DNA from: Lepisosteus oculatus
Lineage: Eukaryota; Chordata; Actinopteri; Semionotiformes; Lepisosteidae
DNA length: 64,000 nucleotides
NCBI RefSeq assembly: GCF_040954835.1
Contig: NC_090718.1
Coordinates: 12,105,532-12,169,531 of the forward strand
Reading direction: 5' to 3'
In this document: positions 27,201 to 37,900 of the stretch, piece by piece
Position numbering within the stretch: the stretch's first letter is position 1
Layout: the number at the start of each line of letters is the position of its first letter
The notes under the pieces: model-generated
What the model was told of the DNA's origin: nothing
Database searches by the model: none
The model's input: the letters and a program-made list of their open reading frames with translations, nothing else
Position numbers and translations under genes: made by a program

Positions 27201-30200
27201 AACTTTGTATCAATCCTTCTCCGAACACTGGTGGAATACAAGCTTCAGACTATTGTCAGTGAGAGAAACTAACCCCAGATCTAGTAACTTAACGGTATGA
27301 TCCACCCTGCTATAAAACAAGCAAAGAAGTTCAAGAAATTGAAGAAGATGAGTACTACAGTACATACCACTATGCACAACAGAGCAATCAGATGAACTTG
27401 AGCTACACACCTCAACAGCTGTGATCAGCAGCTCATCTTCTCTCTCAAGTTTCAGACGAACCAGAGGGATACAAGTGGAAGCTATGATTAAGTACGTGTC
27501 AAACCCAAGCACGCCAGACACTCAACACTAGGCGTCTGGGAGCGTGAAACGAGATACTCAGCTGTATTGTTGAAGGCGCTGCTTTGGCTCCCTTCGAGAA
27601 ACAGCTGGATGAGACTCTGCAATCAGGACAGGAGGGGCGACTTTACGCAAAGGGTTTGGAAGCAGGGAACAAGACACCCAGCCCTGTTGCTGAAGGTGAC
27701 ACCCTGGCTCCTCTCAGTAAACAGCTGGACCCTTAGATTAATTAACTGCCAACCAGCAAGCAGGCTGGAAGGGCTACATGTTCTCCTTCTATCTGTAACC
27801 TATTTCCTGTCCTTCTACTGTTCTGAAATACATGGCATAACCAGATCGGTTACAAATGCAGCACTGGAGCCCCTACAGCATGAGGAGAATGCACGCAAAC
27901 AGTGTGGAGCCAGCAGAGAAACTGCAGGGCCAGGAGGCTGCAGAGATGAGACAGCAGAGACGGAAACTGCGCCTCTTTATAACAATCGCGGCGCGGGACC
28001 CCAAAAATAAGAAGAGGTTAAATACATTTAAAGGAGAGGGAGGCCTTCGCCAGCGGAATCTCTTCTTTTAAGAGTTGAAAATGAGGTATACATACTCCTA
28101 CACGTCATTATGTGTGTGGTACCGATATTCAATAATGCTGCTGGGCGTAAGGTCTGTCCCTCGACCCCGGAAAGGAAATTTGTGCTGCAACGCATGACAG
28201 GTGACAAAAAGCAAAACTTTTCGAGGCGCCGATACGTGCTTCTGAAAAGACCTTGCCACAGAGAGTGGTTTTGTAAAACGCCGGCTGCTCGCAACCACCA
28301 TCTGAAGTTCTACTTTCCACATTTTGCAGCCAGGAGCACACATGCACAAAGCCCAGGCCCGCGTTGAGAAAACAATTCATCCCCGCGCCAACGGCTTAAC
28401 CCCTCTCCTTTTTAACCAGCGGAGAGGCCAAACCCGTTTCTCCAAAGCTGGAGGCCTTTACCCCCCCTCTCCTTGAGCACACAGCACCAGCTGAGCTCCC
28501 AGCACCGGGTTCGATGAGCTGCTGCCCCGCTACATGACCTACAAGGCCTGTGCAAGACTCCAGTTGGCGCCGGCCGAGTCCCACTCAGACGACCTCCAAC
28601 ATTCAAAAACATCTAGAACATCAGAGGGGTCCGGAGCGACCGGGGGGGTCCCAAAAACTCGAACCCCAGCACAGGAGGCGGGGGGGGACGAGAGAGAGGT
28701 CACCTTTCCAAACCCTTGCGTTTCTACTTTCTTTTTGTCTGCAGGATACACCACTAACGATCTGCTTCTAGACAATTTTTCCCCGTGACTAAAACACACC
28801 AGCAGCCAGGACACACAGTACATATGCCTTTATTATTCTCCAGTGCAGTCTCGGCGCAATGCAATACTGTTTTGTACACATCTCCCCCGCCAGCGAACTA
28901 CAGTGGAGTTTCACTCTTACTGTACAGCCTCAAATGAGCTGTAACGGAACACCATCACATAAAGACAAGAATGCTGAGCCCGTCCTGTCTGTTTTTACAA
29001 TACCGAACCACGGGGCAGACCTGCTAGCATCCCAGCTGTCTGGGGCTGAAATTCCAAGAAAACGGAAGGCTGCCATGGAGCTCTGAAGCCCAGAGTAAGG
29101 GCTGAAGGAGCTGGGAGACACAGTCACTGCTGGAAGTGAGGACTAGGCTCGATTTCCCCTTTCACAAGCACAGGGCCCGGAGACGTCCATCTCCCCCACA
29201 AACGCTCAACACCGCCACTTCAAATCCCCCCTCCCCCCGTTCTTGCCGTGCTTTGAAACACAACGCGTTCACAACCGATCCCACCTCTCTTTGAAGCATG
29301 TTTCTCTGAAAGCCGTTCGACTGCGTTACTTTCTGACTTCCTCTGCTGTGCAGTTACCTCCAACGGGCCCTTCAAGTAATGTAAAAAAGATTTAAATTTA
29401 CTACAAAAAAATCCTTGACTGGTGCTTTCATCCAGAGACACTTACACTGGTTTCAGTTTATCCGGCTGGGCACGGTTCAGGGGGAGAGCTGCACTCAGGG
29501 GTACAACAGCAGTGTCTCACCTGGGATTCGAACCCACAGCCTTGCAGTTACAGGTCCAAAGCCCTGAGCACTGCCCCCACACTGCTGTGCATGTGAAGCA
29601 TATCCATGGATCATTTTCAGCCATTAAAACTGTTTCTCTAGGAGGATCTGCTGGCAGATTTTTAGGATGGACCTTTGGTGGGGGGGGGTGAGGAGACACT
29701 CGTGTGACACCCACGGGTGGGGGGGGGGGGTATGGCAGCACGTCAGGGAAGAGCCGGAGGGGTTCAGGGTTCGAGCGGGCCCCGATTCTCCCTGCTGACC
29801 CACCTCTTTTCCGATTTCTCCCCTGGGGCTTTTACTTTTCGCAGGATCTCTCCCGTCTGCTCCCTCCTCCCGCCCCTCCGGACGCACAGGCGCCCGAAAA
29901 CCAGCACTTGCCGGCGCTCTCTCCGTGACGGAACCGCGTCGCAGTTCCCCTTTTCAAAATGACTCACGGCCACCGCCTGGGGGGGGGGGGCTTCACTTGC
30001 AGATTCCGGCTCTCCCCAGCTCTCCCCCCGAGTTCGGACCCTCATCCTCACCCGCCCCGTGCCCAATCCCTCCCTTTCCTGCTCTCGTCTTTCGTTCTCT
30101 TGTGCGTTCTCGATGTGCGGCTTTCCCCTCTCGGCCTCACGCTTGAAGAAGACTCCACAGCCCAAATCCTGTCTCTTTGCTTCACCCTTCATCGTCTACC

Positions 30201-32259
30201 TTCACCTGTGCCTTTCCCTCCAACGGACACTACCACAGCTCCCTGCCCGAGCGTTAGGAGGATATCAGCGCCCTGACACCACCGATGCCCCTGCTGCTGT
30301 CACGGGACCTTCAAAAAAAATCTCAGACTTTTTTTTTTTAATACCAGACGACACGGGCCTAAGCTGCCTCTAACCCCCCCAGAGGAAGGAAGCCGAGATG
30401 AAGACTTCAGGTCCCTCTATAAGCAAATGAGAATGTTTCAATGGAATAATTAGGAGGAAATAAAATTGCAGTCATAAACGCTGCATGGATTTAGCCAGCC
30501 ACACAACTCTGCTGCAGGGGAAAGATCTCACACTATGTCTAGATCTCGCTGTTCTGACAGTCACACATCTCCTTTATATACCTTCCATTCCCCTGCCTGT
30601 GGATTCTTCTAAAAGCTGTAGAGTATTAAAAAAAGCACACTGTAATTAGACATGTTGGAAGAGGAGAGCTAATGACGCTCAATCTTCAAGCCCAAAGATG
30701 AGCCCTGGGCTGCAGCTTTCTTGACAGGCGAAAATGATAAGGGAAGAAGGCATATTGTTTCTCGGAGACCTTTAAAATGGGAGGAAGTCAGACTCAAACA
30801 GCAAAGGCCGTATTTAATATGCTTATCCCGCAATCGACCAACTCACTTTGCAAAAACATCAATGGTCAGCACTAAATAATATCGTCTGATATTGGCCTCG
30901 TTGTATGACGTGAGGAAATAATGCAATATTAAAACAAAACGCAATGAAACGGAGTTAACTCAAAACTGTAAGTCAACCCGAAAACTAGCTAGCAACTATT
31001 ATTTTGGTATTTCTCTCGCTTTTTTGAGAAAAAGCCTGAATGAAGGCAAGGTTCGTGACGCGCATCCGGTCACTGGCCGATGCAAAACGTTGGGGGGTGT
31101 TGGAGGCGGGGGGGGAGAGATACTGTAATTGAATTACAACGGCATGACAGCGGTGTCTCGCTGTCGTGATCGCGGGTCTCGGTGATGACTTCCTGTTGTC
31201 GCCGGAGAGCTCCAGCCCGGCGCAACACGCACAGGCAGCCCGGGGTGAGCGCCTCAGCCAGCGCACGCTGCAAATCAAGCCATCGATCAGCTCGCAGACC
31301 GCAGAAACAGGACCGCGGCTAATTGTCTGCAGCAGTCAAAGGAAAAAAAAAATACAACACACCCCCGGCCCGAATAGAAGCCCTCTCTCCTTTCTTGAAC
31401 CCAGAAACGTGTCGACTTCTGTCTCCGGGGTGAGGCGGGGCGTCCCTCCCCGATGCTCTTGGGGTTGGTGCGGCTCGATTTGCACGCCGTCGCCCGTGCA
31501 GATACAGAAAGGGGGGAATCGGGGTGCTCTGTGGGGTCAGACACGCTCGTCTTTGTCCCAGCCCTGAGCCCAGCGAAACCCCTTCACGGCGCCTGGGTAG
31601 TGTGGGGGCAGCTGGATCGCAAATAGTTGGCCATCTTCGGGCACGTCAGACGCGTTCGTGGGCAAATAAAGAACCAGCAGGCCACATAAAGCAGAAGAAC
31701 ACCCCCCCAACCCCAACAGCGCCTGTTCTCCGGAGGAAAAACACACACACACACGCACAAGCACGGCGTCAAACGGCACCGACATTTTTAAAAGCGATTT
31801 AAAGCTCCGAGCGCGTCTTTATCGTCAGGGGCGGTGAGGATGAAGGGCGGAAGGTAGCTTGTTGCACAAACTAGCTGCAGAAACAGAAATCGCACCCCTG
31901 AATTTGTTTTTTTTAAAGTACAATTGCAACCGCAGCAGAGAAGTCGTGCTGTTGCCTACTCTTGTGCAACTGGGGTTGAGGGAGGTCCCGGTCGCGTAAT
32001 ACTCCCGTTGATGGTGAATAACGAGGATCTTTTAATAGCTGCACCAACAGATCAACAGCTGTCAGCCCTCCTGTCCTGAGCACAGACCTCGGGGTCTCGC
32101 CCCGACTCTCACCTTGTCCATGAGTTTCCAGCATTTCTCCACGGTCCTCTTGTCCACGGCGCCGGGCGGGTGATGCGAGTGGAGGTGGTGGTGGTGGGGC
32201 TGGAAGGCGTCCTTCATCATCCCGATCAACCCCCCGCCTTTCTTCAGATTGCCTGCCAT
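475..32259 (-). CDS. cbl: CBL E3 ubiquitin ligase, 5' part of gene (exons 1-3)
   Basis: Gene span; coding exons are 32113-32259, 19493-19740 and 475-621, joined on the minus strand (542 nt, phases 0 and 2). CBL is a cytosolic RING E3 ligase and adaptor that binds phosphotyrosines on activated receptor kinases and ubiquitinates them. The visible part encodes the N-terminal tail and the four-helix bundle that opens the tyrosine-kinase-binding region. Key stretches are [13 protein letters not shown] plus a His run in exon 1, [20 protein letters not shown] in exon 2 and [18 protein letters not shown] in exon 3. Exon sizes of 248 and 147 nt match what I recall of human CBL exons 2 and 3. Exon 1 encodes 49 residues against about 65 in human because a Gly/Ser-rich insert is absent. 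EF-hand, SH2, RING and proline-rich parts lie beyond base 1. Splice sites are canonical GT-AG. CBLB is less likely because the start MAGN and the HHHH run are CBL-like. Confidence 0.97.
711..1037 (+). mobile_element. 5S-headed SINE, head missing, plus orientation
   Basis: The body and 3' tail of the SINE family described at 57,335-57,893 end here with GTAAGTGTAAGC and an (ATT)n tail. The 5S-derived head is absent. It is the only one of nine copies in this orientation. Confidence 0.85.
2725..2938 (-). mobile_element. 5S-headed SINE, head-side fragment
   Basis: It contains the 5S rRNA-like block (GGTACTGACCAGGCTC, GAGCTTCAGTGG read on plus) and the CAGCAGGGGGCGCTCACCC-type body on the minus strand. 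The tail half is missing. Confidence 0.8.
6193..6430 (-). mobile_element. 5S-headed SINE, tail-side fragment with (AAT)n
   Basis: The tail begins with a long AAT repeat at 6,194-6,229, then TTGCTTACACTTATACAGCG and the conserved GCGCTTTACAGGTAATGGGG body. It stops after CAATTCATAGATGG. Confidence 0.88.
12170..12264 (+). repeat. Dispersed repeat fragment
   Basis: GGGACGCCAGTCCATCACAG and ACATGGGGACAATTTGGAGG are recognisable pieces of a widespread fish repeat. It directly abuts the SINE head half at 12,265. Confidence 0.5.
12265..12566 (-). mobile_element. 5S-headed SINE, head half
   Basis: Diverged body followed by a complete 5S-like head (CCAGGTACTGACCAGGCTC). It abuts, on its left, another repeat fragment with GGGACGCCAGTCCATCACAG at 12,170-12,264. 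Confidence 0.78.
12691..12710. repeat. (GT)10 microsatellite
   Basis: Ten perfect GT units in CBL intron 1, followed by a purine-rich GA stretch to about 12,900. Confidence 0.9.
18400..18570 (+). repeat. Dispersed 3'-end repeat (CTGAATG-CCTCCTC family)
   Basis: CCAGGAGGCATTTCTTTACC, CTCTCAAGAACGGCTGGCTG and GGGCTGAATGCCCTCCTCC match a very common fish repeat end. Related pieces lie at 27,540-27,800 and 48,330-48,440. Confidence 0.5.
18618..18961. mobile_element. Complete hAT-type MITE with 8-bp target duplication
   Basis: A 344-bp element bounded by imperfect terminal inverted repeats: CAGTGCTGGATTT on the left and, as reverse complement, CAGGGCCGGATTT on the right. Similarity extends inwards (GTGCCTACAGTGCC against GTTTGTAGGCCC). 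The 8 bases CTTCCAAG occur directly on both sides (18,610-18,617 and 18,962-18,969), a perfect hAT-length duplication. It has no coding capacity, so it is non-autonomous. The interior has short CTAGAAACTA repeats. Confidence 0.9.
19108..19335 (-). mobile_element. 5S-headed SINE, tail half, downstream of CBL exon 2
   Basis: The tail is preceded by (CAA)n at 19,087-19,108. The body runs to AGGCCAGGGTTAAAA. It lies in CBL intron 2, same orientation as the gene. Confidence 0.85.
19493..19740 (-). CDS. cbl: CBL coding exon 2 (four-helix bundle)
   Basis: The exon has 248 nt, phase 0 in and phase 2 out. The acceptor is TTCTCCCAG|GTGGTGCGG and the donor CCCAG|GTGAGT. It encodes VVRLCQNP through EENSQP, near-identical to vertebrate CBL. 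SINEs of one family and one orientation flank it: one begins about 27 bases beyond the acceptor and another ends about 158 bases beyond the donor. Confidence 0.97.
19769..20327 (-). mobile_element. 5S-headed SINE, full length, next to CBL exon 2 acceptor
   Basis: Tail (ATAATAATGGCTTACACTT), body and 5S-like head are all present. It is in CBL intron 1, sense to the gene, with its 3' end about 27 bases upstream of the exon 2 acceptor in transcript direction. Confidence 0.9.
20930..20995 (+). mobile_element. Possible LINE reverse transcriptase scrap
   Basis: One frame reads [12 protein letters not shown] before a stop, resembling the FADDTQL catalytic box of non-LTR reverse transcriptases. Only about 20 codons are recognisable. 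Confidence 0.4.
21615..21770 (+). mobile_element. V-SINE-like fragment
   Basis: Contains CTCCCACAGCCCAAAGACAT, GTGAAACTGGCTCTGG and CTTGCTGGGATAGGGTCTGG, the middle part of the family seen at 56,128-56,620. Confidence 0.6.
23141..23610 (+). repeat. Unclassified ~480-bp dispersed repeat, copy A
   Basis: Aligns by eye along its length with 25,631-26,110 and with the reverse complement of 63,434-63,885. Shared blocks include AACTTGTAAAACCTC, TCTTTTAATCCA, TTCGAGAC, GGTTTTGCCGA and GTGACTAGTGAGCAGGAAGG. No terminal inverted repeats, poly-A tail or recognisable head were found. Flanks differ between copies. Confidence 0.8.
24770..24836 (+). mobile_element. V-SINE-like 3' tail fragment
   Basis: CCCCACGACCTTGAATTGGA and TAAAGCAGTTAGAAAATGGA then TGGATGA: the usual end of the V-SINE-like family, without a body. 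Confidence 0.6.
24897..25190 (+). mobile_element. tRNA-headed SINE, full length, plus orientation
   Basis: Head GGCTCTGTGGCTCAGGATC (A box) and GGTTGCTGGTTCAAAACCC (B box), body with GTTGGGCCCCCGAGCAAGG, a CT-rich stretch, and the 3' end AATAAAGTGATCTTATCT. Confidence 0.88.
25631..26110 (+). repeat. Unclassified ~480-bp dispersed repeat, copy B
   Basis: Same family as 23,141-23,610, 2.5 kb away in the same direction within CBL intron 1. It starts TTGAAGGCGAACTGCAACGC and ends GACTCTTGCTCTCG. The outer flanks do not match copy A, so this is not a simple local duplication. Confidence 0.8.
27540..27800 (+). repeat. Dispersed 3'-end repeat with internal duplication
   Basis: Two related units about 120 bases apart: TTGTTGAAGGCGCTGCTTTGG with GAAACAGCTGGATGAG, and TTGCTGAAGGTGACACCCTGG with GTAAACAGCTGG. 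The second continues into GGCTGGAAGGGCTACATG and ATCTGTAACC, the usual end of this family. Confidence 0.5.
29425..29592 (-). mobile_element. Second tRNA-derived SINE family, fragment
   Basis: On plus: GAGACACTTACACTGG, CAGGGGTACAACAGCAGTGT, then a B-box-like GGGATTCGAACCCACAGCC. This resembles the widespread fish tRNA SINE with a TGGGATTCGAACC block; the head is at the right. Confidence 0.65.
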
Positions 32260-33240
32260 GCTTGCCGCCGGCCGGCCGGCGCACCCTCCCACCACCACCC
32301 ACCGCCGGGGGCTTGGGGGAGACGGCTACCCGGGGGGGGAGGGTGACCGCCCTCCCCTCTCTTCCCTGCCGGGCTCCGGGATGCCCAACACCCCCCGGAG
32401 CGGACAGCGCCCCAGCGAGGGCCGGTCAGGGGGGAGAGGGGGACAGGGGTGGGGTGGGGGGATGGAGTCCTCTCAAAGCGAAGGTCCCATGAGCTCCCGA
32501 TCGCCCGTAATGCCAGTTAAAAACGTCGACACCAAGAATAAAAAAAGGGCAAAAAATAAACCCAGCTGCAGCAGGAGACGTCAGGACTTGAGGACGTATC
32601 CGCCCGATGGATCACCTATACACTCTCCCCGGCTCCGGAAAGAAATTAATCCCGAAACGCGTCGCCCGTCCGGCAGCTCTTCTGCTTCTCCTTTAGTGCA
32701 GGAGTGTCGCCCTTCCCTAGCAAACCCGGTGTTGTTTTTTCGTGGTGTTTCTTTCGGCGGCTGTCGCCCTCTTCTCTCGAAGCTGTGCCTGCTCTGTGAG
32801 ACGGGAAGTTTCTCCGCTGAGACGAGAGGTAACGACGGAGGAGGAGGAGGCGAGAACGGAGTGTCTACCCCTGAGCGCCAGAAGGAAAATATACATTAAA
32901 AAAAAAAAGACTGAAGCCCAATAACGCGAGAACGACCGCGGGTGGAGGGAGGTTACACAAAAAAAAAACTAACGTAAAGAAATAAATTAGGAAAAATAAA
33001 CACCGCCTTCTGTCTCCCCCTCCCGCGAGTGCAGCCCCAGTTTTTCTAAGCACATCCTTTTCCGCTTTCGAAGCCACGCCCCCACCCCCCAAGACACACC
33101 CCCGTTGGTCACTCCCTGGTCCCGCCCCCCTCCGCCGCGACGCGATGCGCGGGCACGGGCCGAGCAGGGGACAGGAAAGGCGCCGCTGCGACGGGCACGA
33201 GCATCGCCAGCGGGGGCTCCTAATTCCAGATCTTGCTCTT
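31050..33240. promoter_or_regulatory. cbl: CpG-rich region over CBL exon 1 (probable CBL promoter)
   Basis: GC- and CpG-dense sequence covers the first coding exon of CBL and both sides of it, contrasting with AT-rich sequence further into the intron and beyond 33,300. There is no clear TATA box. Open frames through this block on both strands are composition artefacts. Confidence 0.7.
32113..32259 (-). CDS. cbl: CBL coding exon 1
   Basis: The ATG is at 32259-32257 and the exon encodes 49 residues from [10 protein letters not shown] to CWKLMDK. The donor AAG|GTGAGAGT follows at 32112. An in-frame ATG 13 codons upstream exists but the family start is MAGN, so the downstream ATG was chosen. It contains the poly-His/Ser/Pro stretch typical of CBL. 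Confidence 0.96.
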
Positions 33241-34914
33241 CTGCCTTCTTGACATTTTTCTTTCTATCTTTTTTGGATTTCAGGCACGAAGCGCCTGCAC
33301 TGAAATCCTGCGACAACATACTTGATCGAGCAATTAATTATTGTTTGCTACGCGGGTGCAAACAATAATGCGCTTTTCATCTCAAAGCACATATTTAGGA
33401 GGGAGCCCGGTTTTGGAGGGAGGGGTAGTTCTGTCCGTTACAAACCACACACTCTCCCTTTTTGCAGTTTCTCGCCCTGCTGTCCGGTACGACGCTGCGC
33501 TGTTGGACACAGAACCATTACTTTTCACCCTCGCCCTCACAATAATAACAGCTGATCTCACTGCTGAATGGGATTCAAGGCTATAAATTACTCCCCATCC
33601 ATACAGCTCTTGTCAGACCACTCTCATAATCCCTACCTGCGGACGAAATGGCACTAAATAAAACACCTAAATGCTGGTTACTAAGGGACAAAACCGCAGG
33701 CTGAACCGCACCCCTCAAACAACAGCGATGCGGCTTTTAACTAGACGAAATCGGATGCAAGTCTTCCTGTTCTCGTGTCAAAAGGCTATGGGTACATAAA
33801 TCCCGGTGATAAATAGTTAACTAGTAATCAAAATATGAGCTTTCTGTACACGCGTTCCCTTGCGCTAACAGAAAGTCTCGCCTTCAGGAAATGTGCTGTG
33901 AGAGATGAGAACTGGGCTTTGTGACAGTTTTTTGTCTTCCTTTCAGGACATATGAAATATGAAGTATTTAATTAATGTATGCCCGTAGCTTGATTTTGTA
34001 TGTTGTTACCGCCTCCCCTGTGTTGGTCATTTTAAAAGCACACTTTAGTCTACAATGCTGATACAAGTGTGATATCCCCCAATACATTTAATGCATATAC
34101 ACATATTTCTTCAAACATATCCTTACGTTTTAAATGTACTTGACTAGGCCATTTTTATTCGGATAATAAAATCACTACTTTCCCGAAGAAGAGGAAAACG
34201 CTTTTATCGGATTTAAAATCATTAATGATTTTTGGCGTCTCTGATCCCCACAGCAACGCGCGGCATCGTTTCCTAGCAACGGTTAAACCCCGCCTTCGTG
34301 CTAGTTGCTTATTGGCTAATTTCTCCGCCTCCGAGCGGCGTGAGTGGATCATTCACCTGTCAGTCATCCAATACGAACCTCCTCACTGTGCAGTTGCCTT
34401 GGATAGTTGAATTTAATTTTTTGCCGGATCCGATTGCTACATTAAAGGTAATGTAAAGTTACAATGTAACTTTTCGCTTTGCAACCTTTCACTAAATCCT
34501 GTCTGAACGCGTAAGCAAAACTAAACTGAATTAAGTACATCTGTTGCAAGTTTCCATTCCGTATAAACTGTAGCTCATCACAAATCTGCGTATACAGACA
34601 TATGCACAAGCTAAAGCTTTGGTTAACTAAATAATGTACCGTGCAAAGTTTCAGAAATTGTCTGGAGTGCAATGACAATAGACGAATGTTGTTATCTAGT
34701 GTTTAAATACAGTTGTACAGTGCCTTACTGGCTTTGAGTCTTTAAAAGACCAATATCTCAATCATACTGCAACCCCGCACCATAAATCACATCACGCATT
34801 CAAGCCTGACTGTCTGTGTCGTTTTGCGTTCGCTTGAAGGACTCGTTTGCGAGCTAAGGCAAATTTCTCTTTCGTCTTCTGCGACAAAATGAAGGACAGG
34901 CAGGAGTCAGCCCA
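32260..34914. other. Intergenic space between CBL and CCDC153
   Basis: The 2.65-kb divergent spacer. The CBL half is CpG-rich. The CCDC153 half is AT-richer with the X-box/CCAAT cluster. No repeats of the families above were seen. Confidence 0.8.
34225..34380 (+). promoter_or_regulatory. ccdc153: X-box (RFX-type) and CCAAT cluster upstream of CCDC153
   Basis: GTTTCCTAGCAAC at 34,268-34,280 fits the RFX X-box apart from one base in the left half site. A further half site CAGCAACG is at 34,247-34,254. ATTGG (inverted CCAAT) lies at 34,312-34,316 and CCAAT near 34,368. RFX and FOXJ1 control of motile-cilium genes is established, so this is a sensible promoter for CCDC153. Binding itself is inferred. 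Confidence 0.6.
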
Positions 34915-34978
34915 ATGCCGCCCAAGAAGAAGGGGAAAGGGAGAGGAAAGAAGGGGAAGGCGAAGAAACGCGGAGAAG
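34915..34978 (+). CDS. ccdc153: CCDC153 exon 1
   Basis: The ATG context is CCCAATGCC. The exon encodes MPPKKKGKGRGKKGKAKKRGE, a basic tail, and ends GAAG|GTAAAG in phase 1. Initiation at 34889 would read another frame, so this ATG is required. Confidence 0.88.
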
Positions 34979-37900
34979 GTAAAGACCGAAACCTTGTGAG
35001 GAGTTCCCACGGTAACGGCGGGATCATTTACTCGCTCTCCCGATGTCCCCGACTTCACGTTTCCCCAAATACGCTTCCCCGCGGTTTACTGCGCCTCGGT
35101 GTGCGGTCACAGCCGTGTCCCAAGGCACACTTTTGCAAGGGAATGTCCCGCCAGATCCTGCATCTGTCCGGGGTGTAATAGCTGTTCGTTTTGTTCAATT
35201 CGACCCTCAACGGCGCGATTAAACTGGTTTTACATCTCATTCATGGGGCGCTTTGGGACCCTTTGGGGTGAATTCGTTCCCGGCCACTGGTCTCAGAGCC
35301 ACTCGACCCCAATCCCTAGGCCAGAGGTTGCCAATCCTCATCCTGGAAGACTTCTGGTTTTCATTCCAATCAAGCGTCATTGCAGTAATAAATTGCTTAG
35401 AAAACTTCCGCAAGATTTTTGTTCTTTGTACTAGAAAGTTTGGAATTTGCTGTTACTTTACGAAACACATTGGTGAAAAGGCAGCTTTAGAGCTGAAAAC
35501 GGTCACACAGTTCAAAGTAGTCCTGCTTGTACAGTATGTCAGGTAAGGGTTCAGCTGTGCAACTGAGGTTGGGCTGGAACAAAAACCAGGAGCTGTGTGG
35601 TCCTCCAGGACCAGGATTGGAAACCCCTGCCCCAGACACTGCTCCACTCCATTGCACCCAAACTCTGTGTCAAGGGGCTGACCTCACATATTGTTCTCCT
35701 GTGGAGAACAAGAGTTTTCACTCTTGTGATCTTAAAAATAGATATGATAAGATCACTTTATTAGCCATATACAATTTCTTGCATTAGGAATTAGTCTTTT
35801 TGCATACCCCAGCTTGCTCTCCATGAGACACACAGACAGGGAGAGAAGCTTGAGGTCAGAGCGCAGGGTCAGCCATTGTACAGAGCCCCTGGAGCAGTTG
35901 GGGTTAAGGGCCTTGCTCAGGGGCCCAGCGGAGTAGGATTCCTCTGCCGGCCGTGGGATTTGAACCCGCAACCTTCCAGCCACAGGCGCAGAGCCACCAC
36001 TCCGCCCCTTTATTATTAAAGCCTTTCCAACTAAGAGGCAAAGAAGAAAAAGGTGTAACCTAAGGAAAAGAAGAAAACGGACGAGTGGAGTTATTCAAGG
36101 ACCGTGCCTTGTCAGACTAGGCTGCCTGAGCCCCTCTCTTGCTGCCTCTGTGTTCCCCTGTAGAGGACGGGCTGGAGGAGAAGTACAGACGCAGCGCTCT
36201 GGACGTGGCCGTGCTGAAGGGACACCTCGGTGAGGAGAGGCCTCGTCCCCCCGTCTGCACGTGAGAGACACGCTTTCCCCACACGTGCCACATGTGCCCG
36301 CCGCCGCAGAGACAGCCCGCCGAGCCCACAGGGCGGGAGAGGTTCGAGCGAAGGCTGCCAAGCAGCGAGTTAAAGGTTTCTTCCGGGCTGAAAAGCAGAA
36401 GAAAAGAAACGCAACGTTTTCGGCTGTGGGGCCTTCTTCGGAAGCTGAAGAAGAAGAAGACTCCAGAGCTGAAACGTTGTGCCTCTGTGCTTTCCCTTTC
36501 AGCACGGAATAAACCTTTTCCTGTTCCTAAATAGTTTGGAAGGCCAGGGTGATCATTAATCATACTTTTAATAAAAATAATTGCTTACACTTATACAGCG
36601 CTTTTCTGGACACTCCACTCAAAGCGCTTTACAGGTAATGGGGATCCCCTCCACCACCACCAGTGTGCAGCCCCACCTGGATGATGTGACAGCAGCCATA
36701 GTGCACCAGTACGCTCACCACACACCAGCTATCAGTGGGGAGAACAGAGTGATGAAGCCAGTTCATAGATGGGGATTAGTAATTTTCCTGTTGGCTTCCC
36801 GGGCCCACTCTCCAACGCTCTGATCCAGCTATGAGTGCTCAGACGGGCCCTGCGCTGTGATTTCAATGGCAATCCGAGCGCGGCCTCACTCTGTGTCTCC
36901 GTGTCGGCCTGTGCGTGTGTGTGTGTGTGTCTGTGTGTGTCTCTGCCTGCCAGCCCTGAGGCACGAGGTGGCACGCCAGTCCCAGGCCAGCGGTCAGGAG
37001 CTGCAGGCCCGAGTCGGCACGCTGGAGCGGGAGCTGAGCAAGGAGAGAGAGGACAAGAGGGACATCAGTGCCGGTGAGCCCCACGCCCGCCCCTGCACTC
37101 CCGAGGGACACCCCGAACTGGAACACGGCAGGGAAAGCATTACAGCAAAGTCAGAAAGCTTCTTTTTGTAGCCAGGCAGCTTTCTCTGTCTCCAGATTCA
37201 CATTCCATCATATACAAATAACGATGCAAACCTGCGACACAGCTAACAGAAAGCACCCCTGTTTTGCTGTGGCGATAACACCTCTAAGACCTACCACGCT
37301 GTACTTGGGTTCACTTCTGACCTGCCCCGTAACTGACAGCCCCTCTTACCTTCACACGCTGTTATACACTCCCGAAATGGCTTCGAAATATTATGGTAAA
37401 TATCGTGGTATATGGTTCAGGTCCTGACGTCAGCGATCGGTTTCTCTTGCTGTCCTGTCAGACCTCACGCGACAGTACAAAACCATGCAGACGGAGCTTG
37501 GGGTCAGAGTTCACCAGCTGGAGGGTGAGGTCAGCAGGCTCCGGAAGCAGCTGGGTAGGGGCGTCTCTCTGGCTCTGTGTGTGTGTGTGTGAGGTTTCTT
37601 TTCCTTGGTGGAGTGAGGAAACGAGAAAGGGGGCGGCAGTGTGGCGTGGGAGGTCAAGACCCCTGCCTCACAGATCTTGGGTCCTGGGTGTAATCATTGC
37701 CTGAAACACCTTCTGTGTGGCGTTTGCATGTTCTTCCCCTGGGCGTGTCAGCTTGGGGTGTTCTGGTTTTCCTTCACCTTCCAAAGGCATAGAGTGAATG
37801 TTAACTGGTGTCTCTTAAAGTGCTCCTGTGTTCTTACGTGTGTGTGTGACCTTGTGTGCCATTGCTTTTGCAAGAGACCGAAGCAGATGCAACATTTAGC

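Larger units (their letters stand above)
19741..32112 (-). other. cbl: CBL intron 1
   Basis: 12.4 kb without a recognised gene. It contains SINEs at 19769, 24897 and 29425, repeat copies A and B, V-SINE-like pieces and a CpG-dense patch at about 29,700-30,300. An AT-rich apparently unique stretch at 30,380-30,960 could be regulatory. First introns of this kind often carry enhancers, but nothing proves it here. Confidence 0.85.

Noticed and set aside
32249-32899. 216-codon open frame on plus opposite the CBL start
   Set aside because: Antisense to CBL exon 1 and its GC-rich leader; no recognisable domain.
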